Shown here one piece after another: positions 33,902 through 41,341 of a stretch of 64,000 nucleotides of DNA. Numbering within the stretch: position 1 is the stretch's first letter; each line of letters opens with the position of its first letter. The translations under genes were made by a program, and so were the position numbers. Below the pieces are notes generated by a model that worked only from the letters and a program-made list of their open reading frames with translations, was not told the DNA's origin and searched no databases. Where the stretch lies: contig NZ_JALJRA010000002.1 in NCBI RefSeq assembly GCF_022968135.1, positions 124,001-188,000 of the forward strand. Reading direction: 5' to 3'. This stretch comes from Pseudorhizobium tarimense. Its GTDB lineage: Bacteria > Pseudomonadota > Alphaproteobacteria > Rhizobiales > Rhizobiaceae.

Positions 33902-33930
33902 GTTCCCCCTCCCTAGGTTGTGGGGGAACA
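33901..33930 (-). promoter_or_regulatory. Inverted repeat at the Excalibur gene start
   Basis: TGTTCCCCC at 33901-33909 is the exact inverse of GGGGGAACA at 33922-33930. The repeat ends at the start codon and contains the Shine-Dalgarno of the reverse gene, so it could be an operator or a hairpin that hides the RBS. Confidence 0.4.
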
Positions 33931-34066
33931 AAGCATTTCGTGAAGTGACAGTCCAGATAGGTACTCACGTTTTCCAGCTGTGGCTGCGGTTTAGCATCCT
34001 GCAAACACGATAGCCGAGCGGACCGCTCCAAGCCCTTCAACAACACCATCAACATGGAGAGAACAG

Positions 34067-35080
34067 ATGAACCTGCCCATCACGGCGGAGCAAATTCGCT
34101 TGGCTGCAAAGAACAAGGGGAGCGAGGCAAACCTCAACTCGGTCCTTACCTCGCTCGACCGCTATGCCGTCGACGTCGGCCTCGACCGGCTGCATCGCCT
34201 GGTACATTACCTGGCGCAGCTGATGCACGAGAGCGGTTCCTTCAAGTGGGATCAGGAGATCTGGGGCCCGACGCCGGCGCAGCAGCGATACGACACCCGC
34301 ACAGATCTCGGCAACACACCGGAGAAGGATGGCGACGGCCACAAGTATCGTGGTCGCGGCCCGATCCAGCTGACGGGGAAGGCAAATTATGCCTCCTTCC
34401 GCGAATGGTGCCGTGAGCGCGGCTATAACTGCCCAGACTTCGTCAAGAGCCCGGATGCGGTCAACACCGATCCATGGGAAGGGCTTGTGCCGATCTGTTA
34501 CTGGACGACTCGCAATCTCAACCAGTGGGCCGACCAGAATGACATCGAGACGATCACGCGCAAGATCAACGGCGGCAAGAATGGCCTCGCCGATCGGATG
34601 GACTATTACGGTCGGCTTGCCCTCGTCGTCTGCGGTTATGGCGTCAGCTCCGGCGAGGTCGAGCGGTTTCAGCGCGATCACGGGCTTGCGGCCGACGGCG
34701 ATGTCGGGCCGAAGACGCGGGCTGCGCTTCACACGCGCCTGGTCGCGCTGGGCGGTGGCGCCGGCGCCGGCGTCCGATCGGCGCCTGTCGTGGAAGAGAC
34801 CATCGTCGAGAAAGAGGTGACCGTTTCGGTACCTGTCGACCGGCCAGTCGTGCCAGCGCAGGTCGAAAAGGAAGTGCGCCAGAAAACCAACTGGGTCACT
34901 GGGATCTTCGGCACGGGTGGCATTGCTGCGACGGCGTTGACCTGGCTTGCCGGGATGGATCGGGACTCTCTCATTCTGATGGGCGTTCTCTTCGTCTTCG
35001 CCATGGCTGTGATCCTGCTCGGCGGAGAATGGATCATCCGCCGCGTCAAGGCGCTGCGCCGCGAAATCGAGGGGGTGTGA
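34067..35080 (+). CDS. Endolysin, GH19 with peptidoglycan-binding and membrane anchors (337 aa)
   Basis: Degrades peptidoglycan at lysis. GH19 chitinase-like domain (about 1-190): catalytic Glu in LMHESGSFKWDQE, then YRGRGPIQLTGKANYASF and TRKINGGKNGLADRM. A PG_binding_1 domain (about 195-230) has VERFQRDHGLAADGDVGPKT. Two C-terminal hydrophobic segments (IFGTGGIAATALTWLAGM, and LILMGVLFVFAMAVILLGG) are unusual for an endolysin and suggest membrane tethering or a fused holin-like tail. Confidence 0.85.
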   Translation: MNLPITAEQIRLAAKNKGSEANLNSVLTSLDRYAVDVGLDRLHRLVHYLAQLMHESGSFKWDQEIWGPTPAQQRYDTRTDLGNTPEKDGDGHKYRGRGPIQLTGKANYASFREWCRERGYNCPDFVKSPDAVNTDPWEGLVPICYWTTRNLNQWADQNDIETITRKINGGKNGLADRMDYYGRLALVVCGYGVSSGEVERFQRDHGLAADGDVGPKTRAALHTRLVALGGGAGAGVRSAPVVEETIVEKEVTVSVPVDRPVVPAQVEKEVRQKTNWVTGIFGTGGIAATALTWLAGMDRDSLILMGVLFVFAMAVILLGGEWIIRRVKALRREIEGV

Positions 35081-35081
35081 C

Positions 35082-35609
35082 ATGGGGCCGATCGTTTCTA
35101 TCCTGATCGGCGCTGCGGCGAAGGCCGGGGCGCCGATCGTCAAGGGCATCCTGGAGAAGCAGCTCGGCGGCAGGGCTGGCGAGATCGGCGGGACCGTCAT
35201 CGATGCGATCGCCGAGAAAGCCGGCGTGACGCCGGAGAAGATCCCTTCTCTGCCGGAGCCCCAGATTGAGGCGGCCGTGCTGGCGGTCGAGCAGCAGTCG
35301 CCTGAGCTGATCCTCGCTCATGTCGAGGCGCAGAAGGAGGCAAACCGCCTGCAGCTCGCCGAGATGAGCAAGGAAGGGCGGTTCGGCTGGATGTGGCGGC
35401 CGGCCGGCATGTGGCTGATGCTGGTCTGCGTCGCTTGGCTGATGTTCCTGCGGCCGCTGTTCAACGCCCTTCTCTGGGGGTTGGGCTCGACGGTACAGGT
35501 CGAGGTCGGGCTCGACATCACCAACTTCCTCGCGATCTTCACGATCTATACCGGACTTTACATGGGCGGAAACACCCTTATCCGCACGGTGAAGAAGGCG
35601 CCGTCATGA
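35082..35609 (+). CDS. Holin, 3-TM family (175 aa)
   Basis: Resembles the 3TM holin family also found in gene transfer agents: N-terminal amphipathic segment with GAPIVKGILEKQLGGRAGEI, a helix rich in Glu/Gln (AEMSKEGRFGWMWRPAGMW), then transmembrane MWLMLVCVAWLMFLRPLF and FLAIFTIYTGLYMGGNTL. It would form the lesion that releases or activates the endolysin encoded just upstream. Confidence 0.75.
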   Translation: MGPIVSILIGAAAKAGAPIVKGILEKQLGGRAGEIGGTVIDAIAEKAGVTPEKIPSLPEPQIEAAVLAVEQQSPELILAHVEAQKEANRLQLAEMSKEGRFGWMWRPAGMWLMLVCVAWLMFLRPLFNALLWGLGSTVQVEVGLDITNFLAIFTIYTGLYMGGNTLIRTVKKAPS

Positions 35610-36064
35610 TCGTGCTCCGCCGCGTCTATGATGGGGTGGCAGACCACTTCAAGATCCGCGCTTCGGAGTGGGTGATGCTTTGGCCCGCATTCGGGCTCTG
35701 GTTCGTGCTGCAGCTCGATCCGGACATGTTTACGACCTCTCCCTCCTTTGCGGTTCTCGCGGACTGGGGGGAGGAATCTACCTGGGCGTGGTTCCTGTCC
35801 GGGTGCGGTCTTGCTCGCCTATTTGCTCTCACCATCAACGGCACGTTCCGGGGGTTCGTCTTCTCGCCGCATATCCGGGCGACCGCATCTCTGATCGGCG
35901 CGGCTGTCTGGTCTCAAGTCACTCTCGGCTTCCTGATGGCCTGGTTGACGACCGGCGGCGCGCCCTCCGGGGTGATCGGCTGGTCGACGATGGTCTTGCT
36001 CGAAATCTTCAATACGCATCGGTCCTGGGCTGATGTTGGAAAGCAGGGATTGGATGCGGGCTGA
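35606..36064 (+). CDS. Membrane protein in lysis cassette (152 aa)
   Basis: Coupled to the holin by ATGA at 35606 and to the next gene by one base. Hydrophobic stretches: WVMLWPAFGLWFVLQL, TWAWFLSGCGLARLFALT and TASLIGAAVWSQVTLGFLMAW, i.e. about three to four membrane passes. Possibly an antiholin or second holin; no family recognised. Confidence 0.6.
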   Translation: MIVLRRVYDGVADHFKIRASEWVMLWPAFGLWFVLQLDPDMFTTSPSFAVLADWGEESTWAWFLSGCGLARLFALTINGTFRGFVFSPHIRATASLIGAAVWSQVTLGFLMAWLTTGGAPSGVIGWSTMVLLEIFNTHRSWADVGKQGLDAG

Positions 36065-36417
36065 TGGACTGGGCAGCGTTGGACTATGAGAAGATCGCAA
36101 ACGCTATCGTCATCCTCGTCGTCGGACTGGCGGCAGGTCTCGGGCTCAAGTCCGGTCGCAGCGGTCGGCGGTCGACAACGAACACTGGAGGGGACGCCGT
36201 TGAGATCGCCGGCGCTCTGATCGACAGCAGCACGGCCAAAGCTCTCGAGGCCGGCGTGAAGTCGCTTTCTTCCGCGGTGGAGGCGGCCTCAGTCGAAAAC
36301 CTGAACTACCGGAAGTCGATGGAGCGGGCGGTCGAGGATCTGACCGACGCGCTGAAGGAAGTCACCCACGCGCTTGCTTCGCTGAAGGAGGAGATCATCC
36401 GCAGCAAGCGCGGGTAG
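36064..36417 (+). CDS. Single-TM coiled-coil protein, possible i-spanin (117 aa)
   Basis: An N-terminal membrane segment (IANAIVILVVGLAAGLGL) followed by a charged helical region (SMERAVEDLTDALKEVTHAL, then ASLKEEIIRSKRG). N-terminal anchor plus coiled coil next to endolysin and holin is the layout of an inner-membrane spanin, but no outer spanin with a lipobox is evident nearby. Last gene of the lysis operon before the terminator. Confidence 0.5.
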   Translation: MDWAALDYEKIANAIVILVVGLAAGLGLKSGRSGRRSTTNTGGDAVEIAGALIDSSTAKALEAGVKSLSSAVEAASVENLNYRKSMERAVEDLTDALKEVTHALASLKEEIIRSKRG

Positions 36418-36436
36418 GAAGTGCTGATTAGCAAAC

Positions 36437-36468
36437 AGGGCCGCTCCGGAGACGGGGCGGCCCTTTTT
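36437..36468. terminator. Terminator after the lysis operon
   Basis: GGGCCGC at 36438-36444 pairs with GCGGCCC at 36457-36463 and is followed by TTTTT. It lies between the forward lysis genes and the reverse genes ending at 36480, and could serve both directions, though the T run favours the plus strand. Confidence 0.8.
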
Positions 36469-36479
36469 GCTTGATGGTA

Positions 36480-36578
36480 CTAGAACCAGCCGAAGAGCTG
36501 CGCCGGGTGGCCGACGAGGCTGCCGATCCCGGCGAGGATAGAGATTCCGAAGAGGGCATAGATCAGCCAGTCCTTCAT
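36480..36578 (-). CDS. 32-aa membrane microprotein
   Basis: MKDWLIYALFGISILAGIGS is the N-terminal stretch, a single transmembrane helix, followed by a short tail ending LFGWF. Its ATG at 36578 overlaps the stop of the upstream reverse gene by 4 bases (ATGA), so it is translationally coupled, and a stop (TAG) falls just before the terminator hairpin. Size and coupling suggest a real small membrane protein missed by ordinary gene finding. Confidence 0.55.
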   Translation of the reverse strand: MKDWLIYALFGISILAGIGSLVGHPAQLFGWF

Positions 36579-36799
36579 CCATTCGCGACGCGAAACGTAA
36601 TCGACCAGTTGCGCCCCTTGTAATAGCCTTCGCCCATCCGGTCCATCTCTAGGAAGGATAGTGCTTCATCCAGATCCTTAGCGGGGACGTGCTTCGCCAT
36701 CAAGGCGATCGCATCCTCGACCGTCATCTTCCGCTCGACTGAAGCTGATGGTGATGTGAAGCGGATGTGGATGAAGCGTGCAGGCATGCGCAGCGACAT
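36575..36799 (-). CDS. Small hypothetical prophage protein (74 aa)
   Basis: The C-terminal 50 residues (MTVEDAIALMAKHVPAKDLD, then EGYYKGRNWSITFRVANG) look like a folded small protein. The start is uncertain: ATG at 36799 and 36787 lack a clear Shine-Dalgarno, and an ATG at 36727 is also possible. Coupled to the 32-aa microprotein downstream. Confidence 0.5.
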   Translation of the reverse strand: MSLRMPARFIHIRFTSPSASVERKMTVEDAIALMAKHVPAKDLDEALSFLEMDRMGEGYYKGRNWSITFRVANG

Positions 36800-36823
36800 A
36801 GTCTGCGGCAGGGAATAGGCAAG

Positions 36824-37138
36824 CTACCTCTTCGCCGGCTTCAGCGGCGGCTCCAAGCCGTACATCCGCTGCATCCACTTGCGGCGCTCCTCGCCGGTCC
36901 CGCTTTCCGTCGACATGATCCTGGCGCCCTGCCGGATCCTGACCAGTTCATCCTCGTTGTGATGCGGGAGGAGGGTGCGGAACATCGCCTGGGCACCCAT
37001 GACGTTGTTGCAGCCGCCAAGCGGCTCGCCGATCACGGAGCCAACTTGGTCGACGCGCTCGATCATGAAGGTGAAGGGATTGTGAGGATCTCGTCGATCC
37101 CAGTGCTTCGGTATGCCCACGGCGGCTGTCTCTCGCAT
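36824..37138 (-). CDS. Hypothetical protein near the prophage right end (104 aa)
   Basis: Begins MRETAAVGIPKHWDRRDPHN and has a mixed alpha/beta middle (FMIERVDQVGSVIGEPLGG) and a basic C-terminus (RRKWMQRMYGLEPPLKPAKR). The start was put at 37138 because the upstream frame is Cys/Ser-rich and shadow-like; the Shine-Dalgarno is weak. No family recognised. Confidence 0.5.
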   Translation of the reverse strand: MRETAAVGIPKHWDRRDPHNPFTFMIERVDQVGSVIGEPLGGCNNVMGAQAMFRTLLPHHNEDELVRIRQGARIMSTESGTGEERRKWMQRMYGLEPPLKPAKR

Positions 37139-37384
37139 TGAGACCGCCGCACCGGTCGAAGGATTTCCCGCCGCCACTCGGGTGGAGGAGAAATGGCGCC
37201 GGAGATCGAAACCGTCAACCGGTCCATTAGCGCTTCCACAAGAAGAACAGGGAGATAACATGCTGCACGGATTTTGCACGCACGTGCACGTCATTTCGCG
37301 CTTTGTTCTACTTGCTCATGCAGGTTCGCGCCAAGCCTCTAATTAAGCTGTGACAGCGGAATGTCTGAGAAATAAGGGAAGTGA
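37139..37384. other. Gap between prophage genes and the tRNA fragment
   Basis: No convincing gene. A 28-codon frame at 37260-37346 has an AGGGAGATAAC ribosome binding region before its ATG but no recognisable product. GCACGCACGTGCACG near 37276 echoes the palindrome before the terminase gene. The prophage right boundary should lie in or beside this stretch. Confidence 0.4.
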
Positions 37385-37443
37385 TGGTGCTGCTAGAGAG
37401 ATTTGAACTCTCGGCCTCTCCCTTACCAAGGGAGTGCTCTATC
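37385..37443 (-). pseudogene. 3' fragment of tRNA-Thr(GGT); attachment-site scar
   Basis: Read on the minus strand: D-stem 3' half (GAGC), anticodon stem-loop CTCCC-TTGGTAA-GGGAG with anticodon GGT, variable AGGCC, T-arm GAGAG-TTCAAAT-CTCTC, acceptor 3' strand TAGCAGC, discriminator A and CCA (37387-37385). The 5' acceptor strand and the 5' D-arm are absent; instead the sequence changes at about 37444 into the end of the methyltransferase gene. Such 3' tRNA remnants mark integrase attachment sites. Confidence 0.85.
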
Positions 37444-38533
37444 AGGCTGATTTCTTAATGATTGGCTTTGCTGTCCGAGCCACATGCTCCGTGAGGACGG
37501 AGCCGATCGTCTCACCTAGCGGAACAGGGACGGCATTCCCTATGAGGCGCCCCAGCGTGGCGAAGCTTACCCTATCCCCGTTCCGGATAAACTTGTAGTT
37601 GCGGGGGAAGCCTTGCAGCATTGCGGCTTCTCGAAGAGTAATCGCTCGGTCTTGTGCTGGATGGCCGAACCTTCCATTCCCGTAGCCAAAGGCCTGAGTG
37701 GTAATAGTCGGTGCCGGCGCATCCCATTCCATTCGGCCGTAGACTGAAGGATATGTTGAGCCCGTTGACCTTTCATGGCAGGCCGCGAGAAGTCTCTCAG
37801 GCCAATCTCGCCAGGTGCCGCCTGGTTTGGATGCCCTGATGCGTTCTAGATTTAACGAACTAAGGCGACAGGCTCGATGAAGGGGATCTTCAGGATGGAC
37901 TTCACCTGCAGCAAGCTCTGGAAGGCCTCCGATTGTTTGGCGAACCGTCACGCGAGGCAGGTCAGATGAAGGGAGCGATACCGGGCCGAACCGGGATGCC
38001 AACAGCACGAGCCTCTTGCGCGTCTGAGGTAGCCCCAAAGTCTGACACTCCACCACGGCATAATGTACCCAGTACCGTTTTTCTAGCTCGTCAACGAAGT
38101 TGGTGAAGACCTCTTGCGTTGCCAATGGCGGCACATTTTCCATCGTCACCAAGTCAGGTGATAGCTCCTTTACAAGCTCGGAAAATCGTTCCACCAGTCT
38201 CCAGTCGTCAGGGTGACTTTTCCTTTTCGCAGATCTGTCGCCAGCGCGCTTTGCCTTACGAGAATAAGTGGAAAACGGCTGGCATGGTGCGCAGCCTGCC
38301 AGCAGCGTGACGGGTGCGTCGTCGAGTGCTTTCCGGATCACGCTCGCCGGCATCTGACCAACATCCGCATGAAGGAACTTAGCCCCATTGTTAGCTTCGA
38401 ACGGATATTGGCAGTCAGGGTCCTTGTCGACGCCCAACCGGACATCAATGCCGGCTCGTTCCAATCCGTGCGTTAGTCCGCCAACCCCGCAAAAGAGATC
38501 GACGGCTACGATTTTGTCTTCAGAGGTGGTCAT
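37442..38533 (-). CDS. DNA (cytosine-5) methyltransferase (363 aa)
   Basis: All key C5-methyltransferase motifs are visible: I DLFCGVGGLTHGLERAG, IV GCAPCQPFSTYS with the catalytic PCQ Cys, VI MENVPPL, VIII QTRKRLVLLAS, target recognition region about 200-300, and IX/X ITLREAAMLQGFP and RLIGNAVPVPLG. It ends PIIKKSA with the TGA inside the tRNA-fragment junction. The start overlaps the HEPN gene by 4 bases (ATGA), so it is the last gene of a three-gene operon and probably protects self DNA. Confidence 0.9.
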   Translation of the reverse strand: MTTSEDKIVAVDLFCGVGGLTHGLERAGIDVRLGVDKDPDCQYPFEANNGAKFLHADVGQMPASVIRKALDDAPVTLLAGCAPCQPFSTYSRKAKRAGDRSAKRKSHPDDWRLVERFSELVKELSPDLVTMENVPPLATQEVFTNFVDELEKRYWVHYAVVECQTLGLPQTRKRLVLLASRFGPVSLPSSDLPRVTVRQTIGGLPELAAGEVHPEDPLHRACRLSSLNLERIRASKPGGTWRDWPERLLAACHERSTGSTYPSVYGRMEWDAPAPTITTQAFGYGNGRFGHPAQDRAITLREAAMLQGFPRNYKFIRNGDRVSFATLGRLIGNAVPVPLGETIGSVLTEHVARTAKPIIKKSA

Positions 38534-39234
38534 GCTGCAGGTACGCGAAGGAATTGTTTGGCGTCCAGGTAGCTGTTGAATGATGTCACGACGTCTTTCA
38601 TGTACTCGATCACCGCGCCATGGAGGAATTCCAGCTGGCCTGTGGAAAGCGCCGAGGCTGCATCCACAAAGGACAGGTTACCATGCGCTAGCTGATTCCT
38701 CATGTGGCGTACATACAGCATGGGCGGCTTCTGGTCCATGAAATGCACCACGCACGCCTGGGTCTCAACATCTTCCCTGATAGCTAGCCGGCACGTTAGC
38801 GTTTCCGCAATGGCCCTGATCTCCTTGTGAGACCAATTGGACTCCTTTTTGGCAATATAAGTTGAGCCAATCTGTCTCCTTCCAGATGCTTCCGCAATGA
38901 CACGGACCATCCGCTCCACGCGATCACTGCTGTCTAGTTCCTGCTCAGTGGCTGCGCGATGTCGAAGCCACGCGATAAATACCCCGTCGTGCCAGTCGTG
39001 GGGATTGTGCGCCCGCGTATTTGCAGCAACGTCGTCGATTACCTTCGCCATCACCGACTCGATTACGTTGTAGAGGTGGACGAGGAAGCCGCTTTTCAAG
39101 ATGTTGACGTGCTCAGTATCCACAGGACGTCCACCAGAGCGATTCAGTGCTGACTCATGCAGATCCTCGATAAAGGCGAGGTGCTTTTCCACCTCCCTGC
39201 AACGAAGAGTGAAAAGTTCTTCGAATTCTCTCAT
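38530..39234 (-). CDS. HEPN nuclease, MAE_28990/MAE_18760-like (234 aa)
   Basis: HEPN RNases cut RNA, often in abortive defence. The conserved R-x4-H motif is present in HMRNQLAHGNLSFVDAA near residue 185. Other family features are FLVHLYNVIESVMAKVIDDV (about 50-70) and GSTYIAKKESNWSHKEIRAI (about 125-145). Translationally coupled upstream to DUF262 (ATGA at 39231-39234) and downstream to the methyltransferase. Position between the two strongly suggests it is the toxic effector or part of the effector. Confidence 0.75.
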   Translation of the reverse strand: MREFEELFTLRCREVEKHLAFIEDLHESALNRSGGRPVDTEHVNILKSGFLVHLYNVIESVMAKVIDDVAANTRAHNPHDWHDGVFIAWLRHRAATEQELDSSDRVERMVRVIAEASGRRQIGSTYIAKKESNWSHKEIRAIAETLTCRLAIREDVETQACVVHFMDQKPPMLYVRHMRNQLAHGNLSFVDAASALSTGQLEFLHGAVIEYMKDVVTSFNSYLDAKQFLRVPAA

Positions 39235-40328
39235 TGTTCGGTAAGCCGCGCGAGGACGAATCCGATTCTGTTCTGTAGTTTTGATCTCACATTCGCGGCG
39301 TCAGAAGTGGTGATCTCTTGGAATTCCTCGCCGTCAATCCAGCCACTGACGTCCACCGATTGGTTCTCGATTTCCGGCCTCTGCCTAAGGGCGAGGGCGC
39401 TTCCAACTGCAATGGCCTCAAACCTGACGCGTGGTACTTGAGTGCCTTTAGAGGTTTTTCTGAAGCCATTCGGGAAGTTCCGGTGGACGAAACTGAGGGT
39501 CCGCAGAAAGTCCTCCTTCAGAGCTGCTGGATAGCCAGGATCATCCTCTGCCCTTGCGTTAGCTTCCTTGACGAAATCGAAGATGTACTCACGCGGCCGA
39601 TCTTTCCACCCAGGAAAGAGCACCGCGCCATCCTCGACTACCGCGCGATCGAGGAAAGTGAAGAATCGAGCCGTAAGCTCTTCACGCTCTCTTTCGGCGA
39701 CTAGTTTTTCCGCTATCGGGGTGAGGCTTGCGAAGAGCCCATCGTCAGCGCAATCTTCAATCAGCGACGAGATTGGGCCGGGTAGGGCACCGCGTCGCAC
39801 TTCGGCTTCATTTGCCTTTGTCCCGCCAGTGTTGATGCGGTTAAACATCTCTGTGCGGGTAGCCTCACCCACCGAATTATCGAGCACGATTCCTCTTATG
39901 ACTCGGCCGAGAAACTTCCGCTTCCTCGCTGTAGTCAGTTCATTGAACGTGAACCCTTCGAGGGATTGAAGTAGTTGAAGCCCTTTGAGCTTTGACGTCC
40001 CATCAATGAAACGCTGCAGTGTCCGTAGACGCTGAGAACCGTCAACAATCTCCAGTCTTCCATCGTCGGCCTGCCATAGAAAGAGGAATGGGATAGGTAG
40101 TCCAATGAGCACCGATTCGACGAATCGCGACTGAGCGTATTCCTTCCATACAAAGTTCCTCTGGTAACCTGGGACGAAGTACTCCTCATCCCGTACCTTG
40201 CTCACAAGAAACTCGACGGTGAAGTCGGTCACGAGGAACTTGACCGAAAGCTCGAGTTCCTCAATTTCTCGCTCAGCTTCCTGAATTTGTTGGTCGGTGA
40301 ACCGGGTCGGCCGGCTTTTCCTAGGCAT
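39231..40328 (-). CDS. DUF262 domain protein, first gene of defence operon (365 aa)
   Basis: DUF262 is a ParB/sulfiredoxin-like NTPase domain found in GmrSD-type and other restriction systems. Seen here: YFVPGYQRNFVWKEYAQSRF, the EIVDGSQRLRTLQRFIDG signature (DGxQR) and MFNRINTGGTKANEAEVRRG. The C-terminal about 170 residues are helical and not a recognisable GmrD nuclease (no clear HNH), so nuclease activity may reside in the HEPN partner. GAGGAGCC precedes the ATG at 40328. The region is visibly more A/T-rich than flanking DNA. Confidence 0.85.
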   Translation of the reverse strand: MPRKSRPTRFTDQQIQEAEREIEELELSVKFLVTDFTVEFLVSKVRDEEYFVPGYQRNFVWKEYAQSRFVESVLIGLPIPFLFLWQADDGRLEIVDGSQRLRTLQRFIDGTSKLKGLQLLQSLEGFTFNELTTARKRKFLGRVIRGIVLDNSVGEATRTEMFNRINTGGTKANEAEVRRGALPGPISSLIEDCADDGLFASLTPIAEKLVAEREREELTARFFTFLDRAVVEDGAVLFPGWKDRPREYIFDFVKEANARAEDDPGYPAALKEDFLRTLSFVHRNFPNGFRKTSKGTQVPRVRFEAIAVGSALALRQRPEIENQSVDVSGWIDGEEFQEITTSDAANVRSKLQNRIGFVLARLTEQ

Positions 40329-40369
40329 GGAAGGCTCCTCGTTTTTCTCGCCATGCTGCGCGTAATTGG

Positions 40370-40387
40370 TTGTAAACCGGTATACAA
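40370..40387. promoter_or_regulatory. Palindromic operator candidate upstream of the DUF262 operon
   Basis: TTGTAAACCGGTATACAA is an 18-base palindrome with one mismatched pair, centred 50 bases upstream of the DUF262 start. No regulator gene lies in the cassette, so a host or distant regulator, or autoregulation by DUF262, would be needed. Confidence 0.5.
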
Positions 40388-40701
40388 AACACGGCAGAGA
40401 CGCGAGCCAAAACGCCTACGCGATCACGTTCTTCACCAGAATTCGCGGAACGTTGGCCTTGCGATATAGAACGGGACGGATACAGATCTTGCTAACTCTT
40501 AGATTATTCCGCTGAATTCTAGAGACTTTGTCAGTCTCCCCAGGCCCTTCGATGCCTTCTTAGGGTCGTGGAGGAGGCTTGGATCGTGGCTGCTGAACCG
40601 GCAACTTCGGTAACCGAGTGCAACGAATTCAGCGAGATAGCGCTAAGGGGATGTTAAGGAGAACGGGCCGAGCCAGCGCCTGCTGACCCGGCCAGTTCCG
40701 A
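40388..40701. other. Intergenic region with a terminator-like hairpin
   Basis: No gene seen in 314 bases. GGCCGAGCCAGC (40666-40677) and GCTGACCCGGCC (40682-40693) form a stem with two G-U or mismatched positions and a 4-base loop, just past the stop of the reverse lipoprotein gene; it could end that transcript although no T run follows. Confidence 0.45.
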
Positions 40702-40953
40702 TCAGCACTCGTCGATATAGCGGTTGCCGTAGCGGTCGCGGTAGTAGCAGCGGCCGGGCTGATCCTGCACGCTTCCGATCAGTGCGCCGCCAACGCCGCC
40801 TACCGCTGCTCCAACGGCCGCGCCGCGAACGTCGCCGCTAACCGCACCGCCTACAACGGCGCCCGTGGCGGCGCCAATACCCGCGCCGCGCTCCGTTGCC
40901 GTGCAGGCGGCCAGCGAGGCGGTCATGCAAGTGATAGCGAGGATCTTTTTCAT
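40702..40953 (-). CDS. Glycine-zipper lipoprotein (83 aa)
   Basis: Lipoprotein signal MKKILAITCMTASLAAC with lipobox LAAC, then a glycine zipper GIGAATGAVVGGAVSGDVRG continuing GAAVGAAVGGVGGALIG, and a tail with Cys and Tyr (RCYYRDRYGNRYIDEC). Typical of small envelope-associated YMGG/2TM-zipper proteins in Rhizobiales. AAGGGAGAAAACG precedes the ATG at 40953; the longer frame upstream is not coding-like. Confidence 0.8.
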   Translation of the reverse strand: MKKILAITCMTASLAACTATERGAGIGAATGAVVGGAVSGDVRGAAVGAAVGGVGGALIGSVQDQPGRCYYRDRYGNRYIDEC

Positions 40954-41143
40954 CGTTTTCTCCCTTGGTTGACGAGGAGGTGAACCATACGGGCGAGCTG
41001 TTGTTTCATCCGGTGGAGAAAAAATAGAGGCCGGGCGACTCGTTAAGGATGAAGTTTGATGTTCTGCGCCAACCGGAAGCATCGCCGCGGAACCATGCAA
41101 GGGATGGGTCGTTCCGACTCCGATAGCTAAGGAGGACTAAAAG

Positions 41144-41341
41144 ATGCCAAATAAAGAACCGATCCCCAATCCGACTCCGGAGACCCCTCGCGGTCCCACG
41201 CCTACGCCCGGCATTCCCGACAGAACTCAAGGCGAGCCGCCTTTGACGCCGGTCCAGAACCCGGGGGACAACAAGAACCCTCAGGACCCGAACCTCAACC
41301 CGGCGCTCCTGCCCATCGGAGATCCAGCAGGCGCGGCATGA
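41144..41341 (+). CDS. Pro-rich small protein (65 aa)
   Basis: Very Pro/Asn-rich ([18 protein letters not shown]), no folded domain expected. A strong AAGGAGG Shine-Dalgarno 9 bases before the ATG makes it a likely real gene. Function unknown. Diverges from the glycine-zipper gene across 190 bases. Confidence 0.6.
   Translation: MPNKEPIPNPTPETPRGPTPTPGIPDRTQGEPPLTPVQNPGDNKNPQDPNLNPALLPIGDPAGAA

Noticed and set aside
37113..37346. 77-aa forward frame across the gap before the tRNA fragment
   Set aside because: Overlaps the reverse gene at 36824-37138, has no family resemblance and an unconvincing start.
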